The notes: generated by a model not told the origin, from the letters alone. Counted from the stretch's first letter, positions 22,647 through 34,098 are shown. The stretch is DNA of 64,000 nt from Ranitomeya variabilis (GCF_051348905.1 NC_135232.1:845966514-846030513); one strand, 5' to 3'. Translations and numbers: made by a program.

Positions 22647-23255
22647 TCTTTTAAATTTCATCCTATCACTTTGTTTAAATTTCAGCTTGTGCTTTAAGTT
22701 AAGTTACATGCTTAGTTCACTCATTTGTTATTAAAAAATAAAAATGTTGCTTTTCTTCTAGATAGGAAAAGATACATTTGAATATGTCCAAACTGAATGC
22801 ACGATGCTTTGCTTGATTTTGGCATTGTACAGTGATATTAAGCAGGAACATATGTTTCCCATAAAAAGCAAGCAGAACCACAGTGAGTTCTACTTTTCTC
22901 TGTAGCACATGTGGCATCAACATTATGAAAGACAATAAACATCAGTACTGAGCTGTACGTATGTGAATTCAGCTTTGGAGAAAGCTAAATCAATTGCTTG
23001 ATGTTGCAGCTCCACCTGCTTGTAACTGCACAAGTCTGATAGCTTTTCACTGGGCTGAGTGCTCAACACTGCTCTTTCCCATTTTCCTATGCATAGAGTT
23101 AAAAAAGAGATGTAACCTGACACCTCATTGTGCTGGCAGTGTTGACTTTGATTTTGAGTTTGCACAGTGACATAAAGAAAGCAGCATATCTTAGGGTACA
23201 GATCGATGAATAGGAAGAGAATCTTAAAAAATGTACAAATTTTTTTCTGGAGAGG

Positions 23256-23328
23256 GCCTGGGTATCTCAGTCGGTAGAGCATCAGACTTTTAATCTGAGA
23301 GTCCAGGGTTCAAGTCCCTGTTCAGGCG
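23256..23328 (+). tRNA. trnak-uuu: tRNA-Lys(UUU) variant, class B
   Basis: Class B, T6 terminator. The upstream T-run is one longer (AAATTTTTTTC). Confidence 0.75.
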
Positions 23329-23932
23329 TTTTTTAAATTTCATCCTATCACTTTGTTTAAATTTCAGCTTGTACTTTAAGTTAAGTTACATGCTTAGTTC
23401 ACTCATTTGTTATTAAAAAATAAAAATGTTGCTTTTCTTCTAGATAGGAAAAGATACATTTGAATATGTCCAAACTGAATGCACGATGCTTTGCTTGATT
23501 TTGGCACTGTACAGTGATATTAAGCAGGAACATATGTTTCCCATAAAAAGCAAGCAGAACCAAAGTGAGTTCTACTTTTCTCTGTAGCACATGTGGCATC
23601 AACATTATGAAAGACAATAAACATCAGCACTGAGCTGTACGTATGTGAATTCAGCTTTGGAGAAAGCTAAATCAATTGCTTGATGTTGCAGCTCCACCTG
23701 CTTGTAACTGCACAAGTCTGATAGCTTTTCACTGGGCTGAGTGCTCAACACTGCTCTTTCCCATTTTCCTATGCATAGAGTTAAAAAAGAGATGTAACCT
23801 GACACCTCATTGTGCTGGCAGACAGTGTTGACTTTGATTTTGAGTTTGCACAGTGACATAAAGAAAGCAGCATATCTTAGGGTACAGGTCGATGAATAGG
23901 AAAAAAAATGTACAAACTTTTTCCTGGAGAGG

Positions 23933-24005
23933 GCCTGGGTATCTCAGTCGGTAGAGCATCAGACTTTTAATCTGAGGGTCCAGGGTTCAAGTCCCTGTTC
24001 AGGCG
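23933..24005 (+). tRNA. trnak-uuu: tRNA-Lys(UUU) A/B mosaic, class M
   Basis: First of five mosaics. It has T10 as in class B but the class A variable loop (GGGTC), TCTTTT terminator and class A-type downstream spacer (GCTTGTGC). The upstream flank lacks TTAAAAAA and reads TTTTTCCTGG. An exchange between positions 10 and 45 explains it most simply. Confidence 0.72.
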
Positions 24006-24618
24006 TCTTTTAAATTTCATCCTATCACTTTGTTTAAATTTCAGCTTGTGCTTTAAGTTAAGTTACATGCTTAGTTCACTCATTTGTTATTAAAAAATAA
24101 AAATGTTGCTTTTCTTCTAGATAGGAAAAGATACATTTGAATATGTCCAAACTGAATGCACGATGCTTTGCTTGATTTTGGCATTGTACAGTGATATTAA
24201 GCAGGAACATATGTTTCCCATAAAAAGCAAGCAGAACCAAAGTGAGTTCTACTTTTCTCTGTAGCACATGTGGCATCAACATTATGAAAGACAATAAACA
24301 TCAGTACTGAGCTGTACGTATGTGAATTCAGCTTTGGAGAAAGCTAAATCAATTGCTTGATGTTGCAGCTCCACCTGCTTGTAACTGCACAAGTCTGATA
24401 GCTTTTCACTGGGCTGAGTGCTCAACACTGCTCTTTCCCATTTTCCTATGCATAGAGTTAAAAAAGAGATGTAACCTGACACCTCATTGTGCTGGCAGAC
24501 AGTGTTGACTTTGATTTTGAGTTTGCACAGTGACATAAAGAAAGCAGCATATCTTAGGGTACAGATCGATGAATAGGAAGAGAATCTTAAAAAATGTACA
24601 AACTTTTTTCTGGAGAGG

Positions 24619-24691
24619 GCCTGGGTATCTCAGTCGGTAGAGCATCAGACTTTTAATCTGAGAGTCCAGGGTTCAAGTCCCTGTTCAGGCG
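24619..24691 (+). tRNA. trnak-uuu: tRNA-Lys(UUU) variant, class B
   Basis: Class B, T6 terminator. It opens the first 3,414-bp block. Confidence 0.75.
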
Positions 24692-25304
24692 TTTTTTAAA
24701 TTTCATCCTATCACTTTGTTTAAATTTCAGCTTGTACTTTAAGTTAAGTTACATGCTTAGTTCACTCATTTGTTATTAAAAAATAAAAATGTTGCTTTTC
24801 TTCTAGATAGGAAAAGATACATTTGAATATGTCCAAACTGAATGCACGATGCTTTGCTTGATTTTGGCATTGTACAGTGATATTAAGCAGGAACATATGT
24901 TTCCCATAAAAAGCAAGCAGAACCAAAGTGAGTTCTACTTTTCTCTGTAGCACATGTGGCATCAACATTATGAAAGACAATAAACATCAGTACTGAGCTG
25001 TACGTATGTGAATTCAGCTTTGGAGAAAGCTAAATCAATTGCTTGATGTTGCAGCTCCACCTGCTTGTAACTGCACAAGTCTGATAGCTTTTCACTGGGC
25101 TGAGTGCTCAACACTGCTCTTTCCCATTTTCCTATGCATAGAGTTAAAAAAGAGATGTAACCTGACACCTCATTGTGCTGGCAGACAGTGTTGACTTTGA
25201 TTTTGAGTTTGCACAGTGACATAAAGAAAGCAGCATATCTTAGGGTACAGGTCGATGAATAGGAAGAGAATCTTAAAAAATGTACAAACTTTTTTCTGGA
25301 GAGG

Positions 25305-25376
25305 GCCTGGGTAGCTCAGTTGTTAGAGCATCAGACTTTAATCTGAGGGTCCAGGGTTCAAGTCCCTGTTCAGGCG
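25305..25376 (+). pseudogene. tRNA-Lys(UUU) pseudogene, class C, weak terminator
   Basis: Class C followed by TCTTTC. The downstream spacer has a private AAGGTAAG. Confidence 0.8.
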
Positions 25377-25982
25377 TCTTTCAAATTTCATCCTATCACT
25401 TTATTTAAATTTCAGCTTGTGCTTTAAGGTAAGTTACATGCTTAGTTCACTCATTTGTTATTAAAAAAAAAAAAATTGTGGCTTTTCTTCTAGATAGGAA
25501 AAGATACATTTGATTATGTCCAAACTGAATGCACGATGCTTTGCTTGATTTTTGCATTGTACAGTGATATTAAGCAGGAACATATGTTTCCCATAAAAAG
25601 CAAGCAGAACCAAAGTGAGTTCTACTTTTCTCTGTAGCACATGTGGCATCAACATTATGAAAGACAATAAACATCAGTACTGAGCTGTACGTATGTGAAT
25701 TCAGCTTTGGAGAAAGCTAAATCAATTGCTTGATGTTGCAGCTCCACCTGCTTGTAACTGCACAAGTCTGATAGCTTTTCACTGGGCTGAGTGCTCAACA
25801 CTGCTCTTTCCCATTTTCCTATGCATAGAGTTAAAAAAGAGATGTAACCTGACACCTCATTGTGCTGGCAGACAGTGTTGACTTTGATTTTGAGTTTGCA
25901 CAGTGACATAAAGAAAGCAGCATATCTTAGGGTACAGGTCGATGAATAGGGAAAAAAATGTACAAACTTTTTTCTGGAGAGG

Positions 25983-26055
25983 GCCTGGGTAGCTCAGTCG
26001 GTAGAGCATCAGACTTTTAATCTGAGGGTCCAGGGTTCAAGTCCCTGTTCAGGCG
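25983..26055 (+). tRNA. trnak-uuu: tRNA-Lys(UUU), class A
   Basis: Exact consensus, T4 terminator, upstream TTAAAAAA deleted. Equivalent position to the copy split by the transposon in the next block. Confidence 0.95.
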
Positions 26056-26664
26056 TCTTTTAAATTTCATCCTATCACTTTGTTTAAATTTCAGCTTGTG
26101 CTTTAAGTTAAGTTACATGCTTAGTTCACTCATTTGTTATTAAAAAATAAAAATGTTGCTTTTCTTCTAGATAGGAAAAGATACATTTGAATATGTCCAA
26201 ACTGAATGCACGATGCTTTGCTTGATTTTGGCATTGTACAGTGATATTAAGCAGGAACATATGTTTCCCATAAAAAGCAAGCAGAACCAAAGTGAGTTCT
26301 ACTTTTCTCTGTAGCACATGTGGCATCAACATTATGAAAGACAATAAACATCAGTACTGAGCTGTACGTATGTGAATTCAGCTTTGGAGAAAGCTAAATC
26401 AATTGCTTGATGTTGCAGCTCCACCTGCTTGTAACTGCACAAGTCTGATAGCTTTTCACTGGGCTGAGTGCTCAACACTGCTCTTTCCCATTTTCCTATG
26501 CATAGAGTTAAAAAAGAGATGTAACCTGACACCTCATTGTGCTGGCAGTGTTGACTTTGATTTTGAGTTTGCACAGTGACATAAAGAAAGCAGCATATCT
26601 TAGGGTACAGATCGATGAATAGGAAGAGAATCTTAAAAAATGTACAAACTTTTTTCTGGAGAGG

Positions 26665-26737
26665 GCCTGGGTAGCTCAGTCGGTAGAGCATCAGACTTTT
26701 AATCTGAGGGTCCAGGGTTCAAGTCCCTGTTCAGGCG
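26665..26737 (+). tRNA. trnak-uuu: tRNA-Lys(UUU), class A
   Basis: Exact consensus, T4 terminator. The spacer after it carries the ACCACAGTGAG marker (A-to-C). Confidence 0.96.
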
Positions 26738-27346
26738 TCTTTTAAATTTCATCCTATCACTTTGTTTAAATTTCAGCTTGTGCTTTAAGTTAAGTTACAT
26801 GCTTAGTTCACTCATTTGTTATTAAAAAATAAAAATGTTGCTTTTCTTCTAGATAGGAAAAGATACATTTGAATATGTCCAAACTGAATGCACGATGCTT
26901 TGCTTGATTTTGGCATTGTACAGTGATATTAAGCAGGAACATATGTTTCCCATAAAAAGCAAGCAGAACCACAGTGAGTTCTACTTTTCTCTGTAGCACA
27001 TGTGGCATCAACATTATGAAAGACAATAAACATCAGTACTGAGCTGTACGTATGTGAATTCAGCTTTGGAGAAAGCTAAATCAATTGCTTGATGTTGCAG
27101 CTCCACCTGCTTGTAACTGCACAAGTCTGATAGCTTTTCACTGGGCTGAGTGCTCAACACTGCTCTTTCCCATTTTCCTATGCATAGAGTTAAAAAAGAG
27201 ATGTAACCTGACACCTCATTGTGCTGGCAGTGTTGACTTTGATTTTGAGTTTGCACAGTGACATAAAGAAAGCAGCATATCTTAGGGTACAGATCGATGA
27301 ATAGGAAGAGAATCTTAAAAAATGTACAAACTTTTTCCTGGAGAGG

Positions 27347-27419
27347 GCCTGGGTATCTCAGTCGGTAGAGCATCAGACTTTTAATCTGAGGGTCCAGGGT
27401 TCAAGTCCCTGTTCAGGCG
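27347..27419 (+). tRNA. trnak-uuu: tRNA-Lys(UUU) A/B mosaic, class M
   Basis: T10 with class A variable loop and T4 terminator. TTAAAAAA is retained upstream, so its upstream flank differs from the mosaic at 23933. Confidence 0.72.
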
Positions 27420-28032
27420 TCTTTTAAATTTCATCCTATCACTTTGTTTAAATTTCAGCTTGTGCTTTAAGTTAAGTTACATGCTTAGTTCACTCATTTG
27501 TTATTAAAAAATAAAAATGTTGCTTTTCTTCTAGATAGGAAAAGATACATTTGAATATGTCCAAACTGAATGCACGATGCTTTGCTTGATTTTGGCATTG
27601 TACAGTGATATTAAGCAGGAACATATGTTTCCCATAAAAAGCAAGCAGAACCAAAGTGAGTTCTACTTTTCTCTGTAGCACATGTGGCATCAACATTATG
27701 AAAGACAATAAACATCAGTACTGAGCTGTACGTATGTGAATTCAGCTTTGGAGAAAGCTAAATCAATTGCTTGATGTTGCAGCTCCACCTGCTTGTAACT
27801 GCACAAGTCTGATAGCTTTTCACTGGGCTGAGTGCTCAACACTGCTCTTTCCCATTTTCCTATGCATAGAGTTAAAAAAGAGATGTAACCTGACACCTCA
27901 TTGTGCTGGCAGACAGTGTTGACTTTGATTTTGAGTTTGCACAGTGACATAAAGAAAGCAGCATATCTTAGGGTACAGATCGATGAATAGGAAGAGAATC
28001 TTAAAAAATGTACAAACTTTTTTCTGGAGAGG

Positions 28033-28105
28033 GCCTGGGTATCTCAGTCGGTAGAGCATCAGACTTTTAATCTGAGAGTCCAGGGTTCAAGTCCCTGTTC
28101 AGGCG
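28033..28105 (+). tRNA. trnak-uuu: tRNA-Lys(UUU) variant, class B
   Basis: Class B, T6 terminator. It opens the transposon-bearing block. Confidence 0.75.
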
Positions 28106-28718
28106 TTTTTTAAATTTCATCCTATCACTTTGTTTAAATTTCAGCTTGTACTTTAAGTTAAGTTACATGCTTAGTTCACTCATTTGTTATTAAAAAATAA
28201 AAATGTTGCTTTTCTTCTAGATAGGAAAAGATACATTTGAATATGTCCAAACTGAATGCACGATGCTTTGCTTGATTTTGGCATTGTACAGTGATATTAA
28301 GCAGGAACATATGTTTCCCATAAAAAGCAAGCAGAACCAAAGTGAGTTCTACTTTTCTCTGTAGCACATGTGGCATCAACATTATGAAAGACAATAAACA
28401 TCAGTACTGAGCTGTACGTATGTGAATTCAGCTTTGGAGAAAGCTAAATCAATTGCTTGATGTTGCAGCTCCACCTGCTTGTAACTGCACAAGTCTGATA
28501 GCTTTTCACTGGGCTGAGTGCTCAACACTGCTCTTTCCCATTTTCCTATGCATAGAGTTAAAAAAGAGATGTAACCTGACACCTCATTGTGCTGGCAGAC
28601 AGTGTTGACTTTGATTTTGAGTTTGCACAGTGACATAAAGAAAGCAGCATATCTTAGGGTACAGGTCGATGAATAGGAAGAGAATCTTAAAAAATGTACA
28701 AACTTTTTTCTGGAGAGG

Positions 28719-28790
28719 GCCTGGGTAGCTCAGTTGTTAGAGCATCAGACTTTAATCTGAGGGTCCAGGGTTCAAGTCCCTGTTCAGGTG
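28719..28790 (+). pseudogene. tRNA-Lys(UUU) pseudogene, class C with C72T
   Basis: Class C plus C72T, which weakens the terminal acceptor pair to G1-U72. Followed by TCTTTC. Confidence 0.85.
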
Positions 28791-29430
28791 TCTTTCAAAT
28801 TTCATCCTATCACTTTATTTAAATTTCAGCTTGTGCTTTAAGTTAAGTTACATGCTTAGTTCACTCATTTGTTATTAAAAAAAAAAAAATTGTGGCTTTT
28901 CTTCTAGATAGGAAAAGATACATTTGATTATGTCCAAACTGAATGCACGATGCTTTGCTTGATTTTTGCATTGTACAGTGATATTAAGCAGGAACATATG
29001 TTTCCCATAAAAAGCAAGCAGAACCAAAGTGAGTTCTACTTTTCTCTGTAGCACATGTGGCATCAACATTATGAAAGACAATAAACATCAGTACTGAGCT
29101 GTACGTATGTGAATTCAGCTTTGGAGAAAGCTAAATCAATTGCTTGATGTTGCAGCTCCACCTGCTTGTAACTGCACAAGTCTGATAGCTTTTCACTGGG
29201 CTGAGTGCTCAACACTGCTCTTTCCCATTTTCCTATGCATAGAGTTAAAAAAGAGATGTAACCTGACACCTCATTGTGCTGGCAGACAGTGTTGACTTTG
29301 ATTTTGAGTTTGCACAGTGACATAAAGAAAGCAGCATATCTTAGGGTACAGGTCGATGAATAGGGAAAAAAATGTACAAACTTTTTTCTGGAGAGGGCCT
29401 GGGTAGCTCAGTCGGTAGAGCATCAGACTT

Positions 29431-29434
29431 TTAA
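29431..29434. repeat. Target-site duplication TTAA, left
   Basis: TTAA of the tRNA anticodon loop (positions 35-38), duplicated at the other end of the element. Confidence 0.95.
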
Positions 29435-29448
29435 CCCCTTCACCCCCG
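29435..29448. repeat. Left terminal inverted repeat
   Basis: CCCCTTCACCCCCG; it pairs imperfectly with the right end, the first seven bases (CCCCTTC) matching exactly. Confidence 0.8.
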
Positions 29449-29534
29449 GAGCTTTTTCCGTTTTTCCATTTTCGTTTTTCGCTACCCTCCTTCCCAGAGC
29501 CATAACTTTTTTATTTTTCCGTCAATTTGGCCAT

Positions 29535-29585
29535 GTGAGGGCTTATTTTTTGCGGGACGAGTTGTACTTTTGAACGACATCATTG
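29535..29585. repeat. Internal direct repeat in transposon, copy 1
   Basis: It begins GTGAGGGCTTATTTTTTGCG, identical over those first 20 bases to 29888-29907 and then diverging while keeping CGAG, TTTT and CAT landmarks. Confidence 0.7.
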
Positions 29586-29887
29586 GTTTTAGCATGTCGT
29601 GTACTAGAAAACGGGAAAAAAATTCCAAGTGCAGTGAAATTGCAAAAAAAGTGCAATCCCACACTTGTTTTTTGCTTGCCTATTTTGCTAGGTTCACTAA
29701 ATGCTAAAACTGACCTGCCATTATGATTCTCCAGGTCACTACGAGTTTATAGACACCTAACATGACTAGGTTATTTTTCACCTAAGTGGTGAAAAAAAAT
29801 TCCAAACTTTGCAAAAAACAAAACAAAACAAAATTGCGCCATTTTCCGATACTCGTAGCGTCTCCATTTTTCGTGATCTGGGGTCAG

Positions 29888-29937
29888 GTGAGGGCTTATT
29901 TTTTGCGTGCCGAGCTGGCGTTTTTAATGATAGCATT
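29888..29937. repeat. Internal direct repeat in transposon, copy 2
   Basis: Second copy, 353 bp from the first. It suggests the element was built from two related modules. Confidence 0.7.
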
Positions 29938-30240
29938 TTGGTGTAGATACGTTCTTTTGATCGCCCGTTATTGCATTTTAATGCAATGTCGTGGCGACCA
30001 AAAAAACGTAAATCTGGCGTTTCGAATTTTTTTCTCATTACGCCATTTAGCGATCAGGTTAATGCTTTTTTTTTATTGATAGATCGGGCGATTCTGAACG
30101 CGGCGATACCAAATATGTGTAGGTTGGGTTTTTTTTTTATTGATTTATTTTGATTGGGGCGAAAGGGGGGTGATTTAAACTTTTATATTTTTTTTATTTT
30201 TTTCACATTTTTAAAAACTTTTTTTTTTTACTTTTGCCAT

Positions 30241-30676
30241 GCTTCTATAGCCTCCATGGGAGGCTAGAAGCAGGCACAACGCGATCGGCTCTGCTATGCA
30301 GCAGTGATCATAAGATCGCTGCTATATAGCAGAATTGCAGGTGTGCTGTGAGCGCCGACCACAGGGGGGCGCTCACAGCCACCGGCAATCAGTAACCATA
30401 GAGGTCTCAAGGACCTCTATGGTTACCTTCCTGACACATCGCCGACCCCCGATCATGTGACGGGGGTCGGCGATGCGCTCATATCCGGCCGCACGGCCGG
30501 ATGCGGTAGTTAAATGCCGCTGTCTGCGCTTGACAGCGGCATTTAACTAGTTAATAGCGGCGGGTGATCGCGATTTCACCCGCCGCTATTGCGCGCACAT
30601 GTCAGCTGTAAAAAACAGCTGACATGTCGCGACTTTGATGTGCGCTCACCGCCGGAGCGCACATCAAAGCGGGGGT
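30241..30676. repeat. Chain of imperfect hairpins in transposon right half
   Basis: Successive inverted repeats have these arms: 30241-30255/30259-30271; 30345-30356/30368-30379; 30392-30406/30412-30426; 30437-30450/30461-30474; 30483-30490/30495-30502; 30507-30524/30532-30549; 30553-30567/30576-30590; 30597-30609/30615-30627; 30633-30647/30655-30669. This part is strongly G/C-rich compared with the left half. Confidence 0.85.
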
Positions 30677-30713
30677 CCCGACATGTGACGTACTATACCG
30701 TCACATGTCGGGA
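30676..30713. repeat. Subterminal hairpin at transposon right end
   Basis: TCCCGACATGTGACG and CGTCACATGTCGGGA form a near-perfect stem around a TACTATAC loop, directly inside the right terminus. Terminal hairpins of this sort could be transposase contact sites; this is inference. Confidence 0.85.
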
Positions 30714-30718
30714 AGGGG
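30705..30718. repeat. Right terminal inverted repeat
   Basis: Its reverse complement begins CCCCTTCCCGACAT, matching the left end over CCCCTTC. Confidence 0.8.
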
Positions 30719-30722
30719 TTAA
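30719..30722. repeat. Target-site duplication TTAA, right
   Basis: Second TTAA, followed directly by the 3' part of the tRNA (TCTGAGGG). Confidence 0.95.
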
Positions 30723-31366
30723 TCTGAGGGTCCAGGGTTCAAGTCCCTGTTCAGGCGTCTTTTAAATTTCATCCTATCACTTTGTTTAAATTTCAGCTTG
30801 TGCTTTAAGTTAAGTTACATGCTTAGTTCACTCATTTGTTATTAAAAAATAAAAATGTTGCTTTTCTTCTAGATAGGAAAAGATACATTTGAATATGTCC
30901 AAACTGAATGCACGATGCTTTGCTTGATTTTGGCATTGTACAGTGATATTAAGCAGGAACATATGTTTCCCATAAAAAGCAAGCAGAACCAAAGTGAGTT
31001 CTACTTTTCTCTGTAGCACATGTGGCATCAACATTATGAAAGACAATAAACATCAGTACTGAGCTGTACGTATGTGAATTCAGCTTTGGAGAAAGCTAAA
31101 TCAATTGCTTGATGTTGCAGCTCCACCTGCTTGTAACTGCACAAGTCTGATAGCTTTTCACTGGGCTGAGTGCTCAACACTGCTCTTTCCCATTTTCCTA
31201 TGCATAGAGTTAAAAAAGAGATGTAACCTGACACCTCATTGTGCTGGCAGTGTTGACTTTGATTTTGAGTTTGCACAGTGACATAAAGAAAGCAGCATAT
31301 CTTAGGGTACAGATCGATGAATAGGAAGAGAATCTTAAAAAATGTACAAACTTTTTTCTGGAGAGG

Positions 31367-31439
31367 GCCTGGGTAGCTCAGTCGGTAGAGCATCAGACTT
31401 TTAATCTGAGGGTCCAGGGTTCAAGTCCCTGTTCAGGCG
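31367..31439 (+). tRNA. trnak-uuu: tRNA-Lys(UUU), class A
   Basis: Exact consensus, T4 terminator. First intact copy after the transposon. Confidence 0.96.
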
Positions 31440-32048
31440 TCTTTTAAATTTCATCCTATCACTTTGTTTAAATTTCAGCTTGTGCTTTAAGTTAAGTTAC
31501 ATGCTTAGTTCACTCATTTGTTATTAAAAAATAAAAATGTTGCTTTTCTTCTAGATAGGAAAAGATACATTTGAATATGTCCAAACTGAATGCACGATGC
31601 TTTGCTTGATTTTGGCATTGTACAGTGATATTAAGCAGGAACATATGTTTCCCATAAAAAGCAAGCAGAACCACAGTGAGTTCTACTTTTCTCTGTAGCA
31701 CATGTGGCATCAACATTATGAAAGACAATAAACATCAGTACTGAGCTGTACGTATGTGAATTCAGCTTTGGAGAAAGCTAAATCAATTGCTTGATGTTGC
31801 AGCTCCACCTGCTTGTAACTGCACAAGTCTGATAGCTTTTCACTGGGCTGAGTGCTCAACACTGCTCTTTCCCATTTTCCTATGCATAGAGTTAAAAAAG
31901 AGATGTAACCTGACACCTCATTGTGCTGGCAGTGTTGACTTTGATTTTGAGTTTGCACAGTGACATAAAGAAAGCAGCATATCTTAGGGTACAGATCGAT
32001 GAATAGGAAGAGAATCTTAAAAAATGTACAAACTTTTTTCTGGAGAGG

Positions 32049-32121
32049 GCCTGGGTAGCTCAGTCGGTAGAGCATCAGACTTTTAATCTGAGGGTCCAGG
32101 GTTCAAGTCCCTGTTCAGGCG
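32049..32121 (+). tRNA. trnak-uuu: tRNA-Lys(UUU), class A
   Basis: Exact consensus, T4 terminator. The following spacer has private changes (GCTTTTCTTG; ACATGTGTT) shared with the spacer after 38875. Confidence 0.96.
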
Positions 32122-32734
32122 TCTTTTAAATTTCATCCTATCACTTTGTTTAAATTTCAGCTTGTGCTTTAAGTTAAGTTACATGCTTAGTTCACTCATT
32201 TGTTATTAAAAAATAAAAATGTTGCTTTTCTTCTAGATAGGAAAAGATACATTTGAATATGTCCAAACTGAATGCACGATGCTTTTCTTGATTTTGGCAT
32301 TGTACAGTGATATTAAGCAGGAACATGTGTTTTCCATAAAAAGCAAGCAGAACCAAAGTGAGTTCTACTTTTCTCTGTAGCACATGTGGCATCAACATTA
32401 TGAAAGACAATAAACATCAGTACTGAGCTGTACGTATGTGAATTCAGCTTTGGAGAAAGCTAAATCAATTGCTTGATGTTGCAGCTCCACCTGCTTGTAA
32501 CTGCACAAGTCTGATAGCTTTTCACTGGGCTGAGTGCTCAACACTGCTCTTTCCCATTTTCCTATGCATAGAGTTAAAAAAGAGATGTAACCTGACACCT
32601 CATTGTGCTGGCAGACAGTGTTGACTTTGATTTTGAGTTTGCACAGTGACATAAAGAAAGCAGCATATCTTAGGGTACAGATCGATGAATAGGAAGAGAA
32701 TCTTAAAAAATGTACAAACTTTTTTCTGGAGAGG

Positions 32735-32807
32735 GCCTGGGTATCTCAGTCGGTAGAGCATCAGACTTTTAATCTGAGAGTCCAGGGTTCAAGTCCCTGT
32801 TCAGGCG
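32735..32807 (+). tRNA. trnak-uuu: tRNA-Lys(UUU) variant, class B
   Basis: Class B, T6 terminator. It opens the third 3,414-type block. Confidence 0.75.
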
Positions 32808-33420
32808 TTTTTTAAATTTCATCCTATCACTTTGTTTAAATTTCAGCTTGTACTTTAAGTTAAGTTACATGCTTAGTTCACTCATTTGTTATTAAAAAAT
32901 AAAAATGTTGCTTTTCTTCTAGATAGGAAAAGATACATTTGAATATGTCCAAACTGAATGCACGATGCTTTGCTTGATTTTGGCACTGTACAGTGATATT
33001 AAGCAGGAACATATGTTTCCCATAAAAAGCAAGCAGAACCAAAGTGAGTTCTACTTTTCTCTGTAGCACATGTGGCATCAACATTATGAAAGACAATAAA
33101 CATCAGCACTGAGCTGTACGTATGTGAATTCAGCTTTGGAGAAAGCTAAATCAATTGCTTGATGTTGCAGCTCCACCTGCTTGTAACTGCACAAGTCTGA
33201 TAGCTTTTCACTGGGCTGAGTGCTCAACACTGCTCTTTCCCATTTTCCTATGCATAGAGTTAAAAAAGAGATGTAACCTGACACCTCATTGTGCTGGCAG
33301 ACAGTGTTGACTTTGATTTTGAGTTTGCACAGTGACATAAAGAAAGCAGCATATCTTAGGGTACAGGTCGATGAATAGGAAGAGAATCTTAAAAAATGTA
33401 CAAACTTTTTTCTGGAGAGG

Positions 33421-33492
33421 GCCTGGGTAGCTCAGTTGTTAGAGCATCAGACTTTAATCTGAGGGTCCAGGGTTCAAGTCCCTGTTCAGGCG
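33421..33492 (+). pseudogene. tRNA-Lys(UUU) pseudogene, class C, weak terminator
   Basis: Class C followed by TCTTTC. Last class C copy in the window. Confidence 0.8.
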
Positions 33493-34098
33493 TCTTTCAA
33501 ATTTCATCCTATCACTTTATTTAAATTTCAGCTTGTGCTTTAAGTTAAGTTACATGCTTAGTTCACTCATTTGTTATTAAAAAAAAAAAAATTGTGGCTT
33601 TTCTTCTAGATAGGAAAAGATACATTTGATTATGTCCAAACTGAATGCACGATGCTTTGCTTGATTTTTGCATTGTACAGTGATATTAAGCAGGAACATA
33701 TGTTTCCCATAAAAAGCAAGCAGAACCAAAGTGAGTTCTACTTTTCTCTGTAGCACATGTGGCATCAACATTATGAAAGACAATAAACATCAGTACTGAG
33801 CTGTACGTATGTGAATTCAGCTTTGGAGAAAGCTAAATCAATTGCTTGATGTTGCAGCTCCACCTGCTTGTAACTGCACAAGTCTGATAGCTTTTCACTG
33901 GGCTGAGTGCTCAACACTGCTCTTTCCCATTTTCCTATGCATAGAGTTAAAAAAGAGATGTAACCTGACACCTCATTGTGCTGGCAGACAGTGTTGACTT
34001 TGATTTTGAGTTTGCACAGTGACATAAAGAAAGCAGCATATCTTAGGGTACAGGTCGATGAATAGGGAAAAAAATGTACAAACTTTTTTCTGGAGAGG

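Larger units (their letters stand above)
24619..28032 (+). repeat. 3,414-bp five-unit block, copy 1
   Basis: Class order B, C, A, A, M with spacings 686, 678, 682, 682 and 686. Confidence 0.88.
29435..30718. mobile_element. piggyBac-like non-autonomous DNA transposon (1,284 bp)
   Basis: The element is bounded by TTAA duplications and ends in short imperfect inverted repeats starting CCCCTTC. TTAA targets with C-rich ends fit the piggyBac superfamily; Kolobok also uses TTAA but its ends usually differ. It encodes no recognisable transposase: the longest frame (97 codons, 29786-30079) is A/T-rich low-complexity translation. The left half is T-rich with a degenerate internal direct repeat, and the right 470 bp is a chain of hairpins. 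The wording of the left half (GGCTTATTTTTTGCG) recalls repeats I associate with frog genomes; the family name needs a database search. Movement would depend on a transposase supplied elsewhere. Confidence 0.88.
29397..30757 (+). pseudogene. tRNA-Lys(UUU) split by transposon in anticodon loop
   Basis: The 5' part (29397-29434, tRNA positions 1-38) and 3' part (30723-30757, positions 39-73) together equal the class A consensus. A TTAA-flanked element separates them at loop positions 35-38, which read TTAA. The A box and B box are now about 1.3 kb further apart, and long T-runs in the element would stop Pol III, so this copy is dead. The upstream TTAAAAAA element is deleted as in its counterparts at 25983 and 34099. 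Confidence 0.96.
28033..32734 (+). repeat. 3,414-bp five-unit block, copy 2, with transposon
   Basis: Same leading order and spacings as 24619-28032, plus 1,288 bp from the transposon and its duplicated TTAA. The fifth unit is class A here instead of M. Confidence 0.87.
32049..33370 (+). repeat. Two-unit segment repeated 6,826 bp later, left copy
   Basis: Two marker spacers, GCTTTTCTTG with ACATGTG, and CAGCACTGAG, recur in order at 38875-40196. Confidence 0.85.

Noticed and set aside
29778-30038. 86-codon minus-strand frame in the transposon
   Set aside because: Same low-complexity region as the plus-strand frame; no motif or coding bias is visible.
29786-30079. 97-codon plus-strand frame in the transposon as a possible protein
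   Set aside because: It is a T-rich low-complexity translation with no transposase motifs and is overlapped by equally long frames on the other strand.
29435-30718. Intron in the tRNA gene
   Set aside because: The 1,284-bp insert has a TTAA target duplication and terminal inverted repeats, lies at a different place from the usual position 37/38 tRNA intron, and occurs in only one of 92 copies.
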